Translations under genes and position numbers: made by a program
Shown: piece by piece, positions 1-10,145 of the stretch
Numbering within the stretch: position 1 is the stretch's first letter
Layout: each line of letters begins with the position of its first letter
DNA from: Lelliottia jeotgali
GTDB taxonomy: Bacteria > Pseudomonadota > Gammaproteobacteria > Enterobacterales > Enterobacteriaceae
Direction: 5' to 3'
NCBI GenBank assembly: GCA_002271215.1
Contig: CP018628.1
Span: 124,001 to 188,000, forward strand
DNA: 64,000 nucleotides
The notes under the pieces: model-generated
What the model saw: the letters and a program-made list of their open reading frames with translations, nothing else
Databases searched by the model: none
What the model was told of the DNA's origin: nothing

Positions 1-1011
1 CGCCAGAGCGTACAGATAGGCACGGCCCAGCAGCACGCTGTCAGCGCCAAGGGCAATCATGCGCACCACGTCCAGCCCATTGCGGATGCCGCTGTCGGCC
101 AGAATCGCGATATCGCCTTTCACCGCATCGGCAATGGCGGGCAGCGCACGAGCAGAGGAGAGCACGCCGTCGAGCTGGCGACCGCCGTGGTTCGACACCA
201 CAATCCCGTCTGCACCAAAGCGCACCGCGTCGCGGGCGTCTTCAGGATCGAGAATGCCTTTGATCACCATCGGGCCGTCCCAGAACTCGCGGATCCACTC
301 CAGATCTTTCCACGAGATCGACGGGTCGAAGTTATTCGCCAGCCAGCCGATGTAATCTTCCAGCCCGGTCGGTTTGCCGAGATAGGCCGAAATATTGCCC
401 AGGTCGTGCGGGCGACCGTTCACGCCGACATCCCACGCCCACTGGGGATGCGTCACCGCCTGCCAGTAGCGGCGCAGGGCCGCGTTCGCGCCGCTCATGC
501 CCGAGTGCGCATCGCGATAGCGAGCGCCTGGCGTGGGCATATCGACCGTAAACACCAGCGTTGAACAGCCCGCCGCTTTGGCGCGTTCCAGCGCGTTACG
601 CATAAAGCCGCGATCGCGCAGGACGTACAGCTGGAACCACATCGGGCGCTTGATGGTCGGGGCCACTTCTTCGATAGGGCAGACGGAAACGGTCGAGAGG
701 GTAAACGGAATGCCTTTGGCATCGGCTGCCGCGGCGGCCTGCACCTCACCGCGACGGGCGTACATACCGCACAGACCTACCGGCGCCAGAGCCACGGGCA
801 TCGAGAGTGTTTCGTTGAACAGCTTCGTTTCAAGGCTCAGATCGGACATATTCTTCAGCACGCGCTGGCGTAGTGCCACTTCGGACAAGTCTTCCACGTT
901 GCGACGCAAGGTGTATTCGGAATACGCCCCGCCGTCGATATAGTGAAACAAGAAGGGTGGCAGGATGCGCTGCGCCGCTGCGCGATAGTCACTGGCTGCA
1001 GAAATAATCAT
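1..1011 (-). CDS. lldD: L-lactate dehydrogenase (quinone-linked, FMN), 3' end cut by window edge
   Basis: FMN flavoprotein of the inner membrane that oxidises L-lactate to pyruvate and passes electrons to the quinone pool. My translation from the ATG at 1011 gives 337 codons of a family that is about 396 residues in E. coli, so the C-terminus lies left of base 1. Visible signatures are the N-terminal YIDGGAY segment (Tyr24 region) and the catalytic [10 protein letters not shown] motif with His275, the base that abstracts the substrate proton. It is the last gene of lldPRD; its start overlaps the end of lldR by 4 bases, so translation is probably coupled. Induction by lactate through LldR and repression by ArcA are expected. 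Confidence 0.96.
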   Translation of the reverse strand, partial: MIISAASDYRAAAQRILPPFLFHYIDGGAYSEYTLRRNVEDLSEVALRQRVLKNMSDLSLETKLFNETLSMPVALAPVGLCGMYARRGEVQAAAAADAKGIPFTLSTVSVCPIEEVAPTIKRPMWFQLYVLRDRGFMRNALERAKAAGCSTLVFTVDMPTPGARYRDAHSGMSGANAALRRYWQAVTHPQWAWDVGVNGRPHDLGNISAYLGKPTGLEDYIGWLANNFDPSISWKDLEWIREFWDGPMVIKGILDPEDARDAVRFGADGIVVSNHGGRQLDGVLSSARALPAIADAVKGDIAILADSGIRNGLDVVRMIALGADSVLLGRAYLYALA

Positions 1012-1781
1012 GCTTTGTTCTCCCTGGAATTATCATGATCGCCCGGCAGGCGGGTTATGCGCGCCTGCCGGGCCTGATCTTCATCGAATCGTTTAATGGT
1101 GGTGTGGACGAAGCCGAGGTGCGCCATCATCGCTTTACGTGCGGCTTCGGCATCACCTTGCAGAATGGCGTCGAGCACGGCCTGATGCTGCTCTGTGAGC
1201 TGGGCAAAGACCGGCGGGACGAGATACATACGCTGGCGGCTCTGTTTGACAGACGATTGCAGCAGATCGAAAAATCCGCGCATGGTTTGCAGGAGCACCA
1301 CGTTATGCGAGGCCTCGGCAATGGCGAGGTGGAAACGCACGTCGGCCTGCGAGGCGATATCCGGGTTATCGCTCTGCGTCGCCTCAAAGCAGGCCTGGAG
1401 CTTCTCTTTGTCGGCGTCCGTAGCGCGCATCGCCGCGTGCCAGGCGGTACTGGCTTCGATGGCGTGACGCGCTTCGAGGATGTCGAAACTGTAGTCCGGG
1501 TCGTTCTCCATCAGCGTTTTGAGAGGCTGAACGATGTTTTGTTCGGACCAGTCATCGTGCTGCCAGCGGACGAATGTCCCGCCGCCGCGACGGCTCAGCA
1601 ACACGCCTTCGCTGACCAGTGTCGCCAGCGCTTCGCGTAAAGAATTGCGCGACACACCAAGCTGCGCCGCCAGTTGCCGTTCTGCGGGCAATTTCATGCC
1701 CGCTTCCAGCTGTTGTTCTTCAATCAGCGCCCGCACGCGAGAGGCAATCTCGTCGGACAGGCGTCTGGGCATCACTATCAT
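1008..1781 (-). CDS. lldR: LldR, GntR/FadR-family regulator of the lactate operon
   Basis: DNA-binding regulator of lldPRD that responds to L-lactate. The 257 residues match the E. coli family length (258). The N-terminal winged helix (about residues 5-75, with [20 protein letters not shown]) marks the GntR superfamily; the rest is an all-helical FadR-type FCD ligand domain, including [12 protein letters not shown], where metal-binding His residues lie. It overlaps lldP by 4 bases upstream and lldD by 4 bases downstream, so all three genes form one tightly coupled operon. In E. coli LldR acts as repressor or activator depending on lactate; the same is inferred here because two paired operator-like sites precede lldP. 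Confidence 0.96.
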   Translation of the reverse strand: MIVMPRRLSDEIASRVRALIEEQQLEAGMKLPAERQLAAQLGVSRNSLREALATLVSEGVLLSRRGGGTFVRWQHDDWSEQNIVQPLKTLMENDPDYSFDILEARHAIEASTAWHAAMRATDADKEKLQACFEATQSDNPDIASQADVRFHLAIAEASHNVVLLQTMRGFFDLLQSSVKQSRQRMYLVPPVFAQLTEQHQAVLDAILQGDAEAARKAMMAHLGFVHTTIKRFDEDQARQARITRLPGDHDNSRENKA

Positions 1782-3433
1782 GGAATCATCCAGGTTAAGA
1801 CATAGGCCTGAAGCGTGGTAATCACGCCCACCATGCAGGTGAAAATCAGGCTGTGTTTGACGGTAAAGCGGAACAGGTCTGACTCTTTCCCCACCAGTCC
1901 CACCGCCGCACAGGCAATGGCGATAGATTGCGGGGAGATCATCTTCCCGGTCACGCCGCCGGTGGTGTTCGCGGCTACCAGCAGCACATCCGATACGCCA
2001 ATCTGCTGGGCGGCGGTCGCCTGTAGCGCGGCAAAGAGGGCGTTAGACGAGGTATCGGAACCCGTCAGGAACACGCCCAGCCAGCCGAGGAACGGCGAGA
2101 AGAACGTAAACGCGTGTCCGGTATGGGCCAGAGCTAACGCCAGCGTCGAGGACAGGCCGGAATAGTTCGAGATAAACGCGAACGCCAGCACCATCCCGAT
2201 GGAGTAAATCGGCAGAGCCAGCTCTTTCAGCGTGCTGGCAAAGGTCTGGATGGCGGCGGCAGGTTTCATGCGCAGCCACACCACAGAAAGAATAGCCGCA
2301 AACAGGATCGCCGTGCCGGTCGCGGAGAACCAGTCGAACTTATAGACCGCCGCATAAGGCGTCGCTTCATGAACGACCGGCGGCATACGCGCTACCATCT
2401 TGTCGAGGAACGGTACGGAGATATTAATCACCATGTCATAAAGCGCACCGCCAGGAGCGAACAAGGCTTTGAACGGTGGGACGCTCCAGAGCGTGACCGT
2501 GGCGGTCAGGAACAGGAACGGGGACCACGCGCGAACAATCTGGCCGACGCTGTAATTTGTGCGCGCAAGCGTCTGGTCGACCTGCGCCGCGCCCATATCG
2601 CCGAAGCGGAAAGTACGCACCGGCTGCCAGCGTTTCAGGAATAGGGTCAGACAGACCAGCGACACCAGCGACGAGATGATGTCCGGAAGTTCAGGGCCGA
2701 TAAAGTTGGAACTGAGATATTGGGCGATAGCAAAAGAGCCGCCCGCAACGACCACCGCAGGCCAGGTCTCTTTCACGCCGCGCCAGCCGTCCATAATCGC
2801 CATAATCCAGAACAGCACGATAATGGTCAGGAACGGCAGTTGACGGCCTACCATCTGGCCAATCTCAAAGCTGTCTAAACCTGTCACCTGCCCGGCAACA
2901 AGAATCGGAATCCCCATCGCACCAAACGCCACCGGGGCGGTGTTAACGATCAGGCACAGGCCCGCGGCATACAGCGGGTTAAAGCCGAGCCCGACTAGCA
3001 GCGCAGCGGTGATCGCCACCGGCGCACCAAAACCAGCAGCCCCTTCGAGGAACGCCCCAAAGCAGAAACCGACAATCAGCATTTGCAGACGCTGATCGGG
3101 CGTAATGGACAGAATCGAAGAACGGATGATGTCAAACTGTCCGGTTTTCACCGATATTTTATAGACAAATACCGCCGCGATAATGATCCACGCAATCGGC
3201 CACAGGCCGTAGAAGAAGCCGTAAACCACCGAGGCCAGCGCGTGATCAACCGGCATTTTGTAGAAGAACAGTGCCACCATCAGCGCAATCGCGACGGTGT
3301 ATGTCGCGGCGAGGTAGCCCTTCAGCTTGAGTTTAATCAGCGCGAAGAAGAAGAACAGGATCGGCAGCGATGCGATCAAGCTCGACAGCCAGATGTTTCC
3401 GGCCGGATCGTAGTTTTGTTGCCAGAGGCTCAT
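1778..3433 (-). CDS. lldP: L-lactate permease LldP
   Basis: Inner-membrane lactate:proton symporter of the LctP family, first gene of lldPRD. The 551 residues equal the E. coli length, with about a dozen or more hydrophobic segments beginning at the N-terminus ([17 protein letters not shown]) and ending with [13 protein letters not shown]. The family-typical glycine-rich [17 protein letters not shown] stretch lies around residue 125-140. The ATG at 3433 follows a strong ribosome site (AGGAG, minus strand). Its stop overlaps the lldR start. The promoter region at 3434-3660 carries ArcA and LldR-type sites. Glycolate uptake is also known for this family. Confidence 0.96.
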   Translation of the reverse strand: MSLWQQNYDPAGNIWLSSLIASLPILFFFFALIKLKLKGYLAATYTVAIALMVALFFYKMPVDHALASVVYGFFYGLWPIAWIIIAAVFVYKISVKTGQFDIIRSSILSITPDQRLQMLIVGFCFGAFLEGAAGFGAPVAITAALLVGLGFNPLYAAGLCLIVNTAPVAFGAMGIPILVAGQVTGLDSFEIGQMVGRQLPFLTIIVLFWIMAIMDGWRGVKETWPAVVVAGGSFAIAQYLSSNFIGPELPDIISSLVSLVCLTLFLKRWQPVRTFRFGDMGAAQVDQTLARTNYSVGQIVRAWSPFLFLTATVTLWSVPPFKALFAPGGALYDMVINISVPFLDKMVARMPPVVHEATPYAAVYKFDWFSATGTAILFAAILSVVWLRMKPAAAIQTFASTLKELALPIYSIGMVLAFAFISNYSGLSSTLALALAHTGHAFTFFSPFLGWLGVFLTGSDTSSNALFAALQATAAQQIGVSDVLLVAANTTGGVTGKMISPQSIAIACAAVGLVGKESDLFRFTVKHSLIFTCMVGVITTLQAYVLTWMIP

Positions 3434-3508
3434 TGCAGGTCTCCTGAGGACCGCACAGTCCGCTTCGCGGTGAGTCTGCGCTCATCTCGGCGTCACAGTC
3501 TGTGTAAA

Positions 3509-3523
3509 AGTGGTCCTGCCAAT
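3509..3523. promoter_or_regulatory. LldR operator candidate, promoter-proximal
   Basis: AGTGGTCCTGCCAAT carries the TGG-N5-CCA dyad expected for FadR-type GntR regulators. It lies about 75-90 bases upstream of the lldP start. A second site with the same dyad lies about 126 bases further upstream (3635-3649), matching the known arrangement in E. coli where two LldR operators flank the lldPRD promoter. Seen: the dyads and spacing; inferred: LldR binding. Confidence 0.55.
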
Positions 3524-3553
3524 ATTGTGATGTAGGGGTAATGACAACAAATG

Positions 3554-3568
3554 GTTAATCAAATGTTA
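3554..3568. promoter_or_regulatory. ArcA box in the lldPRD promoter
   Basis: GTTAATCAAATGTTA differs at one position from the commonly used 15-base ArcA consensus (GTTAATTAAATGTTA) with its GTTA repeats 11 bases apart. It lies between the two LldR operator candidates, where the promoter should be. ArcA repression of lldPRD in low oxygen is established in E. coli; the site here fits that. The whole gene-free stretch 3434-3758 contains these regulatory sites and then the repeat at 3668-3755. Confidence 0.65.
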
Positions 3569-3634
3569 TGGATGGGCAATGATTTTGTGATTGGAATTGA
3601 TGGAAGTGTGAACCAGGGGAAGATTGGTTAGGGG

Positions 3635-3649
3635 ATTGGTTGGGCCAAT
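3635..3649. promoter_or_regulatory. LldR operator candidate, distal
   Basis: ATTGGTTGGGCCAAT has a TTGG/CCAA dyad like the site at 3509-3523 and sits about 126 bases upstream of it, on the far side of the presumed promoter. A two-site loop is the known E. coli mode for LldR; here it is inferred from position and symmetry only. Confidence 0.5.
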
Positions 3650-3667
3650 TTTAAGGCGTGCGGTTTG

Positions 3668-3755
3668 GTGCCCTCACCCCAGCCCTCTCCCACGTGGAGA
3701 GGGAGCTCAAGGCAATCCCCTCTCCCTGTGGGAGAGGGTTAGGGTGAGGGTAAAA
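3668..3755. repeat. Dispersed CCCTCTCCC palindromic repeat, two hairpins
   Basis: Two consecutive hairpins, each CCCTCTCCC facing GGGAGAGGG or a close variant, flanked by CCCTCACCCC and GGGTGAGGG. The same element recurs near 5940-6055, 10913-10936, 28027-28064 and 61027-61056. Here it lies between the end of yibL and the lldPRD promoter and could stop transcripts running out of yibL. It is a repetitive extragenic element; I cannot assign it to a named family. Confidence 0.8.
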
Positions 3756-3758
3756 ACA

Positions 3759-4121
3759 TTAGAACGCTGTCTTCGAAAACCCGGTCATTTCTTTCAGGCC
3801 CATTTCGCGGCCTAACTCGGTCATCGGGTGCACAATCACCAGACCGCGCACGCTTTTTTTCAGCTTGCCCATGTCGGCTTGTTCTTTTTTGGTGATCGCA
3901 CGGCGATGCGGCAGGTCCATCAGCTTTTGCGCTTCTTTGCTCAGCTTATGGCCTTTTACGGCGCGCAGACGATCGATTTCCGCTTCCAGCGTCGCTTTCT
4001 CTTTTTCCAGCTCAGCGTATTTCTCGGCGGACTCAACCAGCGACATATCAGCCTGCTGGTGGCGGATCAGATCCAGACGATCGCTCAGGCGTTTAATTTC
4101 GTTCTTTTCGACTTCTTTCAT
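3759..4121 (-). CDS. yibL: YibL, ribosome-associated small protein
   Basis: 120-residue highly charged protein matching the YibL family in length and in the strongly conserved C-terminus ([19 protein letters not shown]... then MTGFSKTAF). Residues 1-60 are rich in Lys, Glu and Leu heptads and look like a coiled coil. I start at the ATG at 4121, which gives the family's [10 protein letters not shown]-terminus; a GTG lies one codon upstream. Family members co-purify with ribosomal particles in E. coli, but their exact role is not known. It stands between lldP and mtlR and may be transcribed with the mannitol genes, since only 58 bases separate it from mtlR. Confidence 0.92.
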   Translation of the reverse strand: MKEVEKNEIKRLSDRLDLIRHQQADMSLVESAEKYAELEKEKATLEAEIDRLRAVKGHKLSKEAQKLMDLPHRRAITKKEQADMGKLKKSVRGLVIVHPMTELGREMGLKEMTGFSKTAF

Positions 4122-4179
4122 CACATATAGCTCTAAAAACGGGGGAATTACAGGGAAGGATACACCAATGTGCGCGGGC

Positions 4180-4770
4180 TTACTTCTGAAACGCTTTTTT
4201 TAAGCTGATTCGTGAAATCAGCTCAGTCAGGGAAAGGACCATTGTGGAACGCACAACTTGTTGATAACGAAGCTTTTGCATCGCATGAAGCTCAGGATCG
4301 CTGTTCTCAAAATGGGGTGCCGGAGGCAGGGCGCTTACGCAGTGTAATTCGCCAAATGGCCCGAGAATTTCATCGTCGGTAAACGTGTACTCATTACCGT
4401 CGTGATTTAACTCTTCACGCAGGGCCATCAGCAGTTCCGCATCTTCATACTCAGGCCTGCTGAGGACGCCGAGGCCATAGATCAGCTTCAGGCGCACCGA
4501 CAGATCGCCCAGCGGTCCGTCGCCGTCGAGTAACGGTTCTACTGCATATTTTACCGCGTAGTCGTCTTTGCGGAACACCTGAAGTACCAGAATATTCACC
4601 GCCTCGGTGAGTAAATCGACGGCGGCAATCAGGAAACTTCGTACGGTTTTGCCAGCATTCAGACGCTCAAGCACACGGTTTTCAAAGGCCTGGGTTTGTT
4701 CCATTATTGCCTGCATATCTGACAATCTGTTGTTCGGGCGCAGGATAACCTGCGCCTGGTTCTGAATCAT
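4180..4770 (-). CDS. mtlR: Mannitol operon repressor MtlR
   Basis: 196-residue MtlR-family protein, matching the E. coli repressor (195) almost throughout, including [33 protein letters not shown] and the C-terminal [18 protein letters not shown]. The family is all-helical and has no classical DNA-binding helix-turn-helix, so how it represses mtl is still unsettled. Its ATG overlaps the mtlD stop by 4 bases (ATGA), so translation is coupled. It is the third gene of mtlADR. Confidence 0.95.
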   Translation of the reverse strand: MIQNQAQVILRPNNRLSDMQAIMEQTQAFENRVLERLNAGKTVRSFLIAAVDLLTEAVNILVLQVFRKDDYAVKYAVEPLLDGDGPLGDLSVRLKLIYGLGVLSRPEYEDAELLMALREELNHDGNEYTFTDDEILGPFGELHCVSALPPAPHFENSDPELHAMQKLRYQQVVRSTMVLSLTELISRISLKKAFQK

Positions 4771-5915
4771 TTGGTTGCGTTATATGCGTTAACCGCCTCC
4801 ACAACCACGTCACTATTGGCCTCAAGACCAGAAATCTGCGCCAGCGCGGCCTGTGGGCCTTTGGCATCGATAAGCTCTGCCAGCTCCAGCGCCTGCGGAT
4901 CTTGCTCGCTGCGATAGTGCATCGCACCCGCAATCCCTTTAACCAGGTTAGCGTGCGGCAGACCGTATTCTAGCGTGCCCAGCAGCGGTTTGATCAGGCG
5001 ATCGCCCGCGCTCAGTTTACGCAGCGGCTGGCGACCCACGCGCTCAACGTCATCTTTCAGATACGGGTTTTCAAAACGACCGAGGATTTTTTGAATGTAT
5101 GCCGCATGTTTCTCAGCATCAAAACCGTAGCGTTTGATCAGGATCGCGCCGCTCTCTTCCATAGCACCTTTTACCACCGCGCGGATTTTCTCATCGAGAA
5201 TCGCATCACGAATGGTCTGATGACCGGCCAATTTTCCGAGGTACGCGGTTATAGCATGCCCGGTGTTCAGCGTGAAGAGTTTGCGTTCCACAAATGCCAT
5301 CAGGTTATCGGTTAATTCCATTCCTGGGATGTTCGGCAGTTGGCCTTTGAACTGAGTTTTATCGACAATCCACTCGCTGAAGGTTTCAACGGTCACTTCC
5401 AGCGGGTCGTTAGTGGCGGATTCTGACGGCGGAACGATGCGGTCCACGGCAGAATCTACGAAGCCCACGTGCTCTTCGACCCAGGCTTTATCTTCTTCAG
5501 CCACGACGGCCATGACATGGCCTTTCAGCTGCGTGGTGCCGCGCACCATGTTTTCGCAGGCGATGATATTCAGCGGGGTGGTGATGCCCTGGGCTTTACG
5601 TTTTGCCAGGCCTTTCGCCACGGCGGGGGCGATGCGCTCAAGCACAACCGGACCCACTGCGGTGGTCACCAGATCGACGCTGGCGATCAAATCAACCACG
5701 TCGTCGCCAATGCTACTGACCGCATTCACGCCGGAAACGGTTTCAACCAGCTCGTTTTCTCCCACGACGTGAACCTGATAGCTATGACGGGCATTCAGAG
5801 CATCGAGCACCACTTGATTCACATCGGCGAATGTCAGCGTAATGCCCGCGTCTGCCAGCAGTTTGCCGATAAAACCACGACCAATATTACCTGCGCCAAA
5901 ATGTAATGCTTTCAT
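4767..5915 (-). CDS. mtlD: Mannitol-1-phosphate 5-dehydrogenase
   Basis: Oxidises D-mannitol 1-phosphate to fructose 6-phosphate with NAD+, feeding glycolysis. The 382 residues equal the E. coli length. The Rossmann motif GAGNIGRGF lies at residues 7-15, and the long-chain mannitol dehydrogenase core [13 protein letters not shown] appears in the middle, with the catalytic-loop Lys of that family. The start was set at 5915 because the protein then begins [14 protein letters not shown]; the longer open frame runs into the repeat at 5940-6055. The gene lies between mtlA and mtlR and is separated from mtlA by that repeat. Confidence 0.96.
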   Translation of the reverse strand: MKALHFGAGNIGRGFIGKLLADAGITLTFADVNQVVLDALNARHSYQVHVVGENELVETVSGVNAVSSIGDDVVDLIASVDLVTTAVGPVVLERIAPAVAKGLAKRKAQGITTPLNIIACENMVRGTTQLKGHVMAVVAEEDKAWVEEHVGFVDSAVDRIVPPSESATNDPLEVTVETFSEWIVDKTQFKGQLPNIPGMELTDNLMAFVERKLFTLNTGHAITAYLGKLAGHQTIRDAILDEKIRAVVKGAMEESGAILIKRYGFDAEKHAAYIQKILGRFENPYLKDDVERVGRQPLRKLSAGDRLIKPLLGTLEYGLPHANLVKGIAGAMHYRSEQDPQALELAELIDAKGPQAALAQISGLEANSDVVVEAVNAYNATK

Positions 5916-5939
5916 AGTATTAACCTTCATCAATGTTTT

Positions 5940-6055
5940 GACCCGAGAGGGCTGGGGTGAGGCATTTCCCTCACCCAAACCCTCTCCCAAAGGGAGAGGG
6001 AATAGACCGTACCCCATTTTACGCTCTCTCCAGGGGAGAGGGCAGGGGTGAGGAC
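5940..6055. repeat. Dispersed CCCTCTCCC palindromic repeat inside the mtl operon
   Basis: Two copies of the CCCTCTCCC/GGGAGAGGG element: one around CCCTCTCCCAAAGGGAGAGGG's core near 5980-6000, one CTCTCCAGGGGAGAG near 6028-6042, with flanking GGGGTGAGG arms on both sides. It fills the mtlA-mtlD junction (5916-6060). An element at this point could stabilise the mtlA message or lower the amount of downstream mtlD/mtlR, as REP elements do in other operons; that role is inferred. Confidence 0.8.
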
Positions 6056-6060
6056 GAACG

Positions 6061-7971
6061 TTACTTGTTCAGCAGCGCCAGCACTTCTTCAACGCTGGTG
6101 GTCTGAGACAGACGCTCAATCACGGACTCATCGTCCAGAGCGTTGGTCAGGCTGGTAATCACCTGGATGTGCTCATTGTTGCGAGCGGCGATACCAATCA
6201 CCAGGCGGGCGATGTCGTCTTCTTCTTCACCGAAGCGCACGCCTGCCGGATACTGACAGAACACCACGCCGGTTTTCAGCACGCGATCTTTCGCTTCAAC
6301 CGTACCGTGCGGAACCGCGATAGATTCGCCCAGGTAGGTTGGGGTCAATTTCTCACGCTCCAGCATCGCATCTACATATTCTGGCTCGACGTAACCGCCT
6401 TTCACCAACTGCTCACCGGCAAAGCGAATCGCTTCTTCTTTGTGGCTCGCGGTGCGACCGAGGAAGATGTTTTCAGCGCCCAGACGGAACAGGTGGCTGT
6501 CGTTCGGATCAAAGCTGTCTTTCAGGCTATCACGGACTTTTACTTCGTTGTCGGTGTGGCGCTGCGCCGCTACCAGACGCTCGGTCAGGCTAGAATACAG
6601 GCCGCTGTCGAGGAAGTTAGTCAGGGAAATATGCTGCGCCTGCGGAACCTGACGCATCGCACGTTCAGTCAGATCGCGGTGCGTGATGACCAGGTCGACA
6701 TCCGGTGGCAGGCTGTTGATTGCGCTGTTGGTCACGGAGATGTGGGTCAGGCCCGCATCCTGGACTTTCTTACGCAACACGCCAGCGCCCATTGCGCTTG
6801 AACCCATACCGGCATCACAGGCAACGATGATTTTGCGCACGTGGCTCAGGTCGTTAGACACTTCGCCCGCTGCCAGCGGCGTTGCTGCACCTTTGGATTC
6901 AGCTTTCATGTCATGCATACGACGGGTTGCCGCGTCGATATCGTCTTCTTCTTTCACTTTGCTGGTTTTCAGCAGAATCGCAGAAACCACGAAGGAGACA
7001 GCCATGGCTGCACAAATCGCAGCAATGTTAGCGAAGTATGCGCCTTTTGGCGTCATTGCCAGAACCGCCAGAATAGAACCCGGAGATGCAGGAGACACCA
7101 GACCGCCACCCAACACGCTCAGGGTGAACACACCGGTCATACCGCCGAGGATAACGGCCAGAATCAGACGTGGGTTCATCAGAACATATGGGAAGTAAAT
7201 TTCGTGGATACCACCCAGGAAGTGGATGATAGCTGCACCGCCAGCAGACTGTTTAGCGCTGCCGCGACCGAAGAACATATACGCCAGCAGAACACCCATA
7301 CCCGGACCTGGGTTAGCTTCAATCAGGAAGAAGATGGATTTGCCCAGCTCGTGGGACTGCTGAATGCCCAGCGGTGAGAAGATACCGTGGTTGATGGCGT
7401 TGTTGAGGAACAGGATTTTCGCTGGTTCAACAAAGATAGACGCCAGCGGCAGCATGTCATGGATAACCATGAAGTTAACGCCAGCGGCCAGCACTTTTGA
7501 CAGCACTTCAACCGCAGGGCCGATACCCATGAACGCCAGAATCGCCAGGATCATACCGATGATGCCAGCAGAGAAGTTGTTCACCAGCATTTCGAAGCCG
7601 GATTTGATCTTGCCATCAACCCAGACGTCAAATTTCTTAATTGCCCAGCCGCCTAATGGACCGGCAATCATTGCGCCGAGGAACATCGGCATATCCGCAC
7701 CGACGATAACGCCCATGGTGGTGATAGCACCGACCACGCCGCCGCGATCGCCGCCAACCAGACGACCACCGGTATAACCGATGAGCAGTGGCAGCAGATA
7801 GGTAATCATTGGGCCGACGAGTTTCGCCAGCGTTTCGTTCGGCAACCACCCTGTCGGAATAAATAACGCAGTGATGATACCCCACGCGATAAACGCGCCG
7901 ATATTTGGCATCACCATGTTGCTCAGGAAGCGACCAAAGCTTTGCACTTTGATCTTGATATCGGATGACAT
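6061..7971 (-). CDS. mtlA: PTS mannitol transporter, EIICBA
   Basis: Transports D-mannitol and phosphorylates it to mannitol 1-phosphate. A single 636-residue chain carries three domains: membrane IIC (about 1-340, several hydrophobic segments and the [13 protein letters not shown] substrate loop), IIB (about 375-470, phospho-Cys385 in [15 protein letters not shown]) and IIA (about 490-636, phospho-His555 in AVPHGT). Length and phosphosites line up with E. coli MtlA (637; Cys384, His554). It is the first gene of mtlADR. The 659-base region upstream holds several CRP sites, so glucose repression is expected along with MtlR control. Confidence 0.97.
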   Translation of the reverse strand: MSSDIKIKVQSFGRFLSNMVMPNIGAFIAWGIITALFIPTGWLPNETLAKLVGPMITYLLPLLIGYTGGRLVGGDRGGVVGAITTMGVIVGADMPMFLGAMIAGPLGGWAIKKFDVWVDGKIKSGFEMLVNNFSAGIIGMILAILAFMGIGPAVEVLSKVLAAGVNFMVIHDMLPLASIFVEPAKILFLNNAINHGIFSPLGIQQSHELGKSIFFLIEANPGPGMGVLLAYMFFGRGSAKQSAGGAAIIHFLGGIHEIYFPYVLMNPRLILAVILGGMTGVFTLSVLGGGLVSPASPGSILAVLAMTPKGAYFANIAAICAAMAVSFVVSAILLKTSKVKEEDDIDAATRRMHDMKAESKGAATPLAAGEVSNDLSHVRKIIVACDAGMGSSAMGAGVLRKKVQDAGLTHISVTNSAINSLPPDVDLVITHRDLTERAMRQVPQAQHISLTNFLDSGLYSSLTERLVAAQRHTDNEVKVRDSLKDSFDPNDSHLFRLGAENIFLGRTASHKEEAIRFAGEQLVKGGYVEPEYVDAMLEREKLTPTYLGESIAVPHGTVEAKDRVLKTGVVFCQYPAGVRFGEEEDDIARLVIGIAARNNEHIQVITSLTNALDDESVIERLSQTTSVEEVLALLNK

Positions 7972-8113
7972 AAAACACCCCTTCTTCTGTTTACGCTGAG
8001 GCTTTTGGCCCGAGGTTTATTGTTAATGCGCGGCGGCAGAGGTAGCCGAGCCCTGTTCTGATGCTGTGAAATCTGGCACTGAATCGTTCAACTGTCCAGA
8101 CAGCGGAATTTTG

Positions 8114-8129
8114 TGTGATCTCAATCACG
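8114..8129. promoter_or_regulatory. CRP site 1, mtlA promoter
   Basis: TGTGATCTCAATCACG matches TGTGA-N6-TCACA with one change. It is the site nearest mtlA (start 7971) of five lying at 8114, 8158, 8231, 8275 and 8318. The first four are good matches. The gene-free stretch 7972-8630 is essentially this regulatory region between mtlA and the divergent yibI. Confidence 0.75.
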
Positions 8130-8157
8130 TAAATGTAGGGGGTGGGCCTAAAATTGA

Positions 8158-8173
8158 AGTGATCTACGTCACA
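8158..8173. promoter_or_regulatory. CRP site 2, mtlA promoter
   Basis: AGTGATCTACGTCACA matches the TGTGA-N6-TCACA dyad with one change and lies 44 bases (about four helical turns) from site 1, so both would face the same side of the DNA. Confidence 0.7.
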
Positions 8174-8230
8174 AATGTGGTGTGTAAAAAAAATACAGAG
8201 GGGCTAAATCCATCATGATTGACCGTTTTA

Positions 8231-8246
8231 TGTGATGAGTATCACA
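8231..8246. promoter_or_regulatory. CRP site 3, mtlA promoter
   Basis: TGTGATGAGTATCACA is a perfect TGTGA-N6-TCACA dyad, 73 bases (about seven turns) beyond site 2. Confidence 0.8.
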
Positions 8247-8274
8247 TTTAACATTTGTGGGTTTGTTGATTGTT

Positions 8275-8290
8275 TGTGATCGTCTTCACA
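8275..8290. promoter_or_regulatory. CRP site 4, mtlA promoter
   Basis: TGTGATCGTCTTCACA is a perfect TGTGA-N6-TCACA dyad, 44 bases from site 3. A fifth half-site (TGTGATCGTC at 8318) follows 43 bases further, with a degenerate second arm. E. coli mtl is known to have several CRP sites. Confidence 0.8.
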
Positions 8291-8630
8291 ATAAATTTGA
8301 AGGCAGAATTCTCCAGGTGTGATCGTCGCCTACTTCTGTTTTGTCAATTCAGCCAGGCTGTAACTCAGCAACTCATCCTTTCACGTCATCGTCATCCCTT
8401 AGTGTTATGGAGAAAAGGCGTAATGAGGATTAATCTGCTAATGTAAACTTAAGTACATTCTTAGTCAGGATATATTTTGTCACGCTATTAAACTTGCACG
8501 GAGTTATTTTAAAAATAATACTCCACGGCTCTAAATTATATGTGCAAAAGATTTGCGCAGTAAGAAAGTTAATTTGGTTGCTTACCATTTAATATTTTTA
8601 AAGAGTTGAAGCTATTTTAGTGAGGCAAAT

Positions 8631-8987
8631 ATGTTCCTTAACTATTTCGCGCTGGGCGTATTAGTTTTCGTGTTCCTTGTCATTTTCTACGGGATCATTG
8701 CGATTCATGACATCCCCTATTTGATGGCCAAAAAGCGTAATCACCCCCATGCCGATGCCATCCATACGGCAGGCTGGGTCAGTCTGTTCACCCTCCATGT
8801 CATCTGGCCGTTCCTGTGGATTTGGGCCACGTTGTACCAGCCAGAGCGCGGATGGGGGATGCAGAATCATGGTGCACAACCCCCGCAACAACCCGATATC
8901 GATGCCCTCTCCAGACGCGTTGCCGAGCTGGAAAACCGGCTGGCCGCGGAGCACGTCCCCGCAGATAAAAATACGCCGGAGAGCTAA
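8631..8987 (+). CDS. yibI: YibI, DUF3302 inner-membrane protein
   Basis: 118-residue protein with two clear membrane segments (about residues 5-27 and 45-67) and a soluble tail holding a short heptad-like stretch ([15 protein letters not shown]). It matches the YibI/YiaW (DUF3302) family by sequence and by its position, divergent from mtlA and two bases ahead of the HlyD-like yibH. Family members always accompany a membrane-fusion-type partner; they are thought to form an export or envelope unit of unknown substrate. No function is proven. Confidence 0.88.
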   Translation: MFLNYFALGVLVFVFLVIFYGIIAIHDIPYLMAKKRNHPHADAIHTAGWVSLFTLHVIWPFLWIWATLYQPERGWGMQNHGAQPPQQPDIDALSRRVAELENRLAAEHVPADKNTPES

Positions 8988-8989
8988 TC

Positions 8990-10126
8990 ATGGATCTGTT
9001 AATCATTTTGACCTACGTCGCCTTTGCGTGGGCGATCTTTAAAATATTCCGTATTCCGGTGAACCAGTGGACGCTCGCCACTGCCGCGTTGGGTGGTGTA
9101 TTTATCGTCGCCGGACTCATTTTATTAATGAACTATAACCACCCTTATACTTTTACAGCGCAAAAAGCGGTCATTTCTATTCCGATCACGCCGCAGGTCA
9201 CGGGTGTGGTGAGTGAAGTCACGGATAAAAATAACCAGCTCATTAAAAAAGGCGACGTGTTATTTAAACTCGATCCGGTGCGTTATCAGGCCCGAGTCGA
9301 CAGATTACAGGCCGACCTGGTGACGGCAACGCACAATATCGATGTGCTGAAAGCCCAGCTTTCGGAAGCCCAGGCCAACACGACCCGCGTCTCGGCTGAG
9401 CGCGACCGTCTGTATAAGGATTATCAGCGCTACCTGAAAGGCAGCCAGGCTCGGGTCAATCCGTTCTCTGAAAGCGACATCGACAACGCGCGGCAAAACT
9501 ATCTGGCGCAGGATGCGATGGTGAAAGCCTCCGTTGCCGACCAGAGCCAAATTCAAAGCCAGTTAGACAGTATGGTCAACGGCGAGCAGTCGCAGATTGT
9601 CAGCCTGCGGGCCCAGTTGACCGAGGCGAAATACAACCTCGATCAGACGATTGTTCGTGCGCCGAGCGACGGGTACGTCACCCAGGTGCTGATTCGCCCA
9701 GGGACCTACGCCGCCGCGCTGCCGCTGCGTCCGGTAATGGTCTTCATTCCTGAGCAAAAACGCCAGATTGTGGCGCAGTTCCGCCAGAACTCGCTCCTGC
9801 GTCTGAAACCGGGTGACGACGCGGAAGTGGTGTTTAATGCGCTGCCAGGGCAAGTATTCCACGGCAAGCTGAGCAGTATTTTGCCGGTGGTGCCGGGCGG
9901 TTCCTACCAGGCGCAAGGCTCGCTGCAATCCCTGACGGTCGTACCGGGAACCGACGGAGTGCTCGCTACCATCGATCTGGACCCTAACGCCGATGTGGAT
10001 GCGCTGCCGGACGGGATTTACGCGCAGGTGGCGGTCTATTCCGACCACTTCTCACATGTGTCGGTGATGAGGAAGGTGCTGCTGCGCATGACCAGCTGGA
10101 TGCATTACCTTTATCTTGATCATTAA
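8990..10126 (+). CDS. yibH: YibH, HlyD/EmrA-type membrane fusion protein
   Basis: 378 residues, the same length as E. coli YibH. Two N-terminal hydrophobic segments (about 3-17 and 28-47) anchor it in the inner membrane; then come the first half of a lipoyl-like domain ([26 protein letters not shown]), a long helical hairpin (about 95-200), the second lipoyl half ([19 protein letters not shown]) and a beta-barrel region. This is the adapter layout of tripartite exporters. Only two bases separate it from yibI, so they form an operon. No transporter or outer-membrane channel gene is next to it, so its partner and substrate are unknown. A REP-like sequence follows at 10146-10180. Confidence 0.92.
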   Translation: MDLLIILTYVAFAWAIFKIFRIPVNQWTLATAALGGVFIVAGLILLMNYNHPYTFTAQKAVISIPITPQVTGVVSEVTDKNNQLIKKGDVLFKLDPVRYQARVDRLQADLVTATHNIDVLKAQLSEAQANTTRVSAERDRLYKDYQRYLKGSQARVNPFSESDIDNARQNYLAQDAMVKASVADQSQIQSQLDSMVNGEQSQIVSLRAQLTEAKYNLDQTIVRAPSDGYVTQVLIRPGTYAAALPLRPVMVFIPEQKRQIVAQFRQNSLLRLKPGDDAEVVFNALPGQVFHGKLSSILPVVPGGSYQAQGSLQSLTVVPGTDGVLATIDLDPNADVDALPDGIYAQVAVYSDHFSHVSVMRKVLLRMTSWMHYLYLDH

Positions 10127-10145
10127 AGCCTGACGTTATTGCCCG

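Noticed and set aside
1035..1640. 201-residue open frame antisense to lldR
   Set aside because: Complementary to lldR, which is clearly coding; residue composition typical of a shadow frame.
3668..3755. CRISPR array or terminator cluster
   Set aside because: Only two hairpin units, no regular spacers; the same element is dispersed at four other loci, so it is an interspersed repeat.
6169..6801. 210-residue open frame antisense to mtlA
   Set aside because: Shadow of the IIA/IIB part of mtlA.
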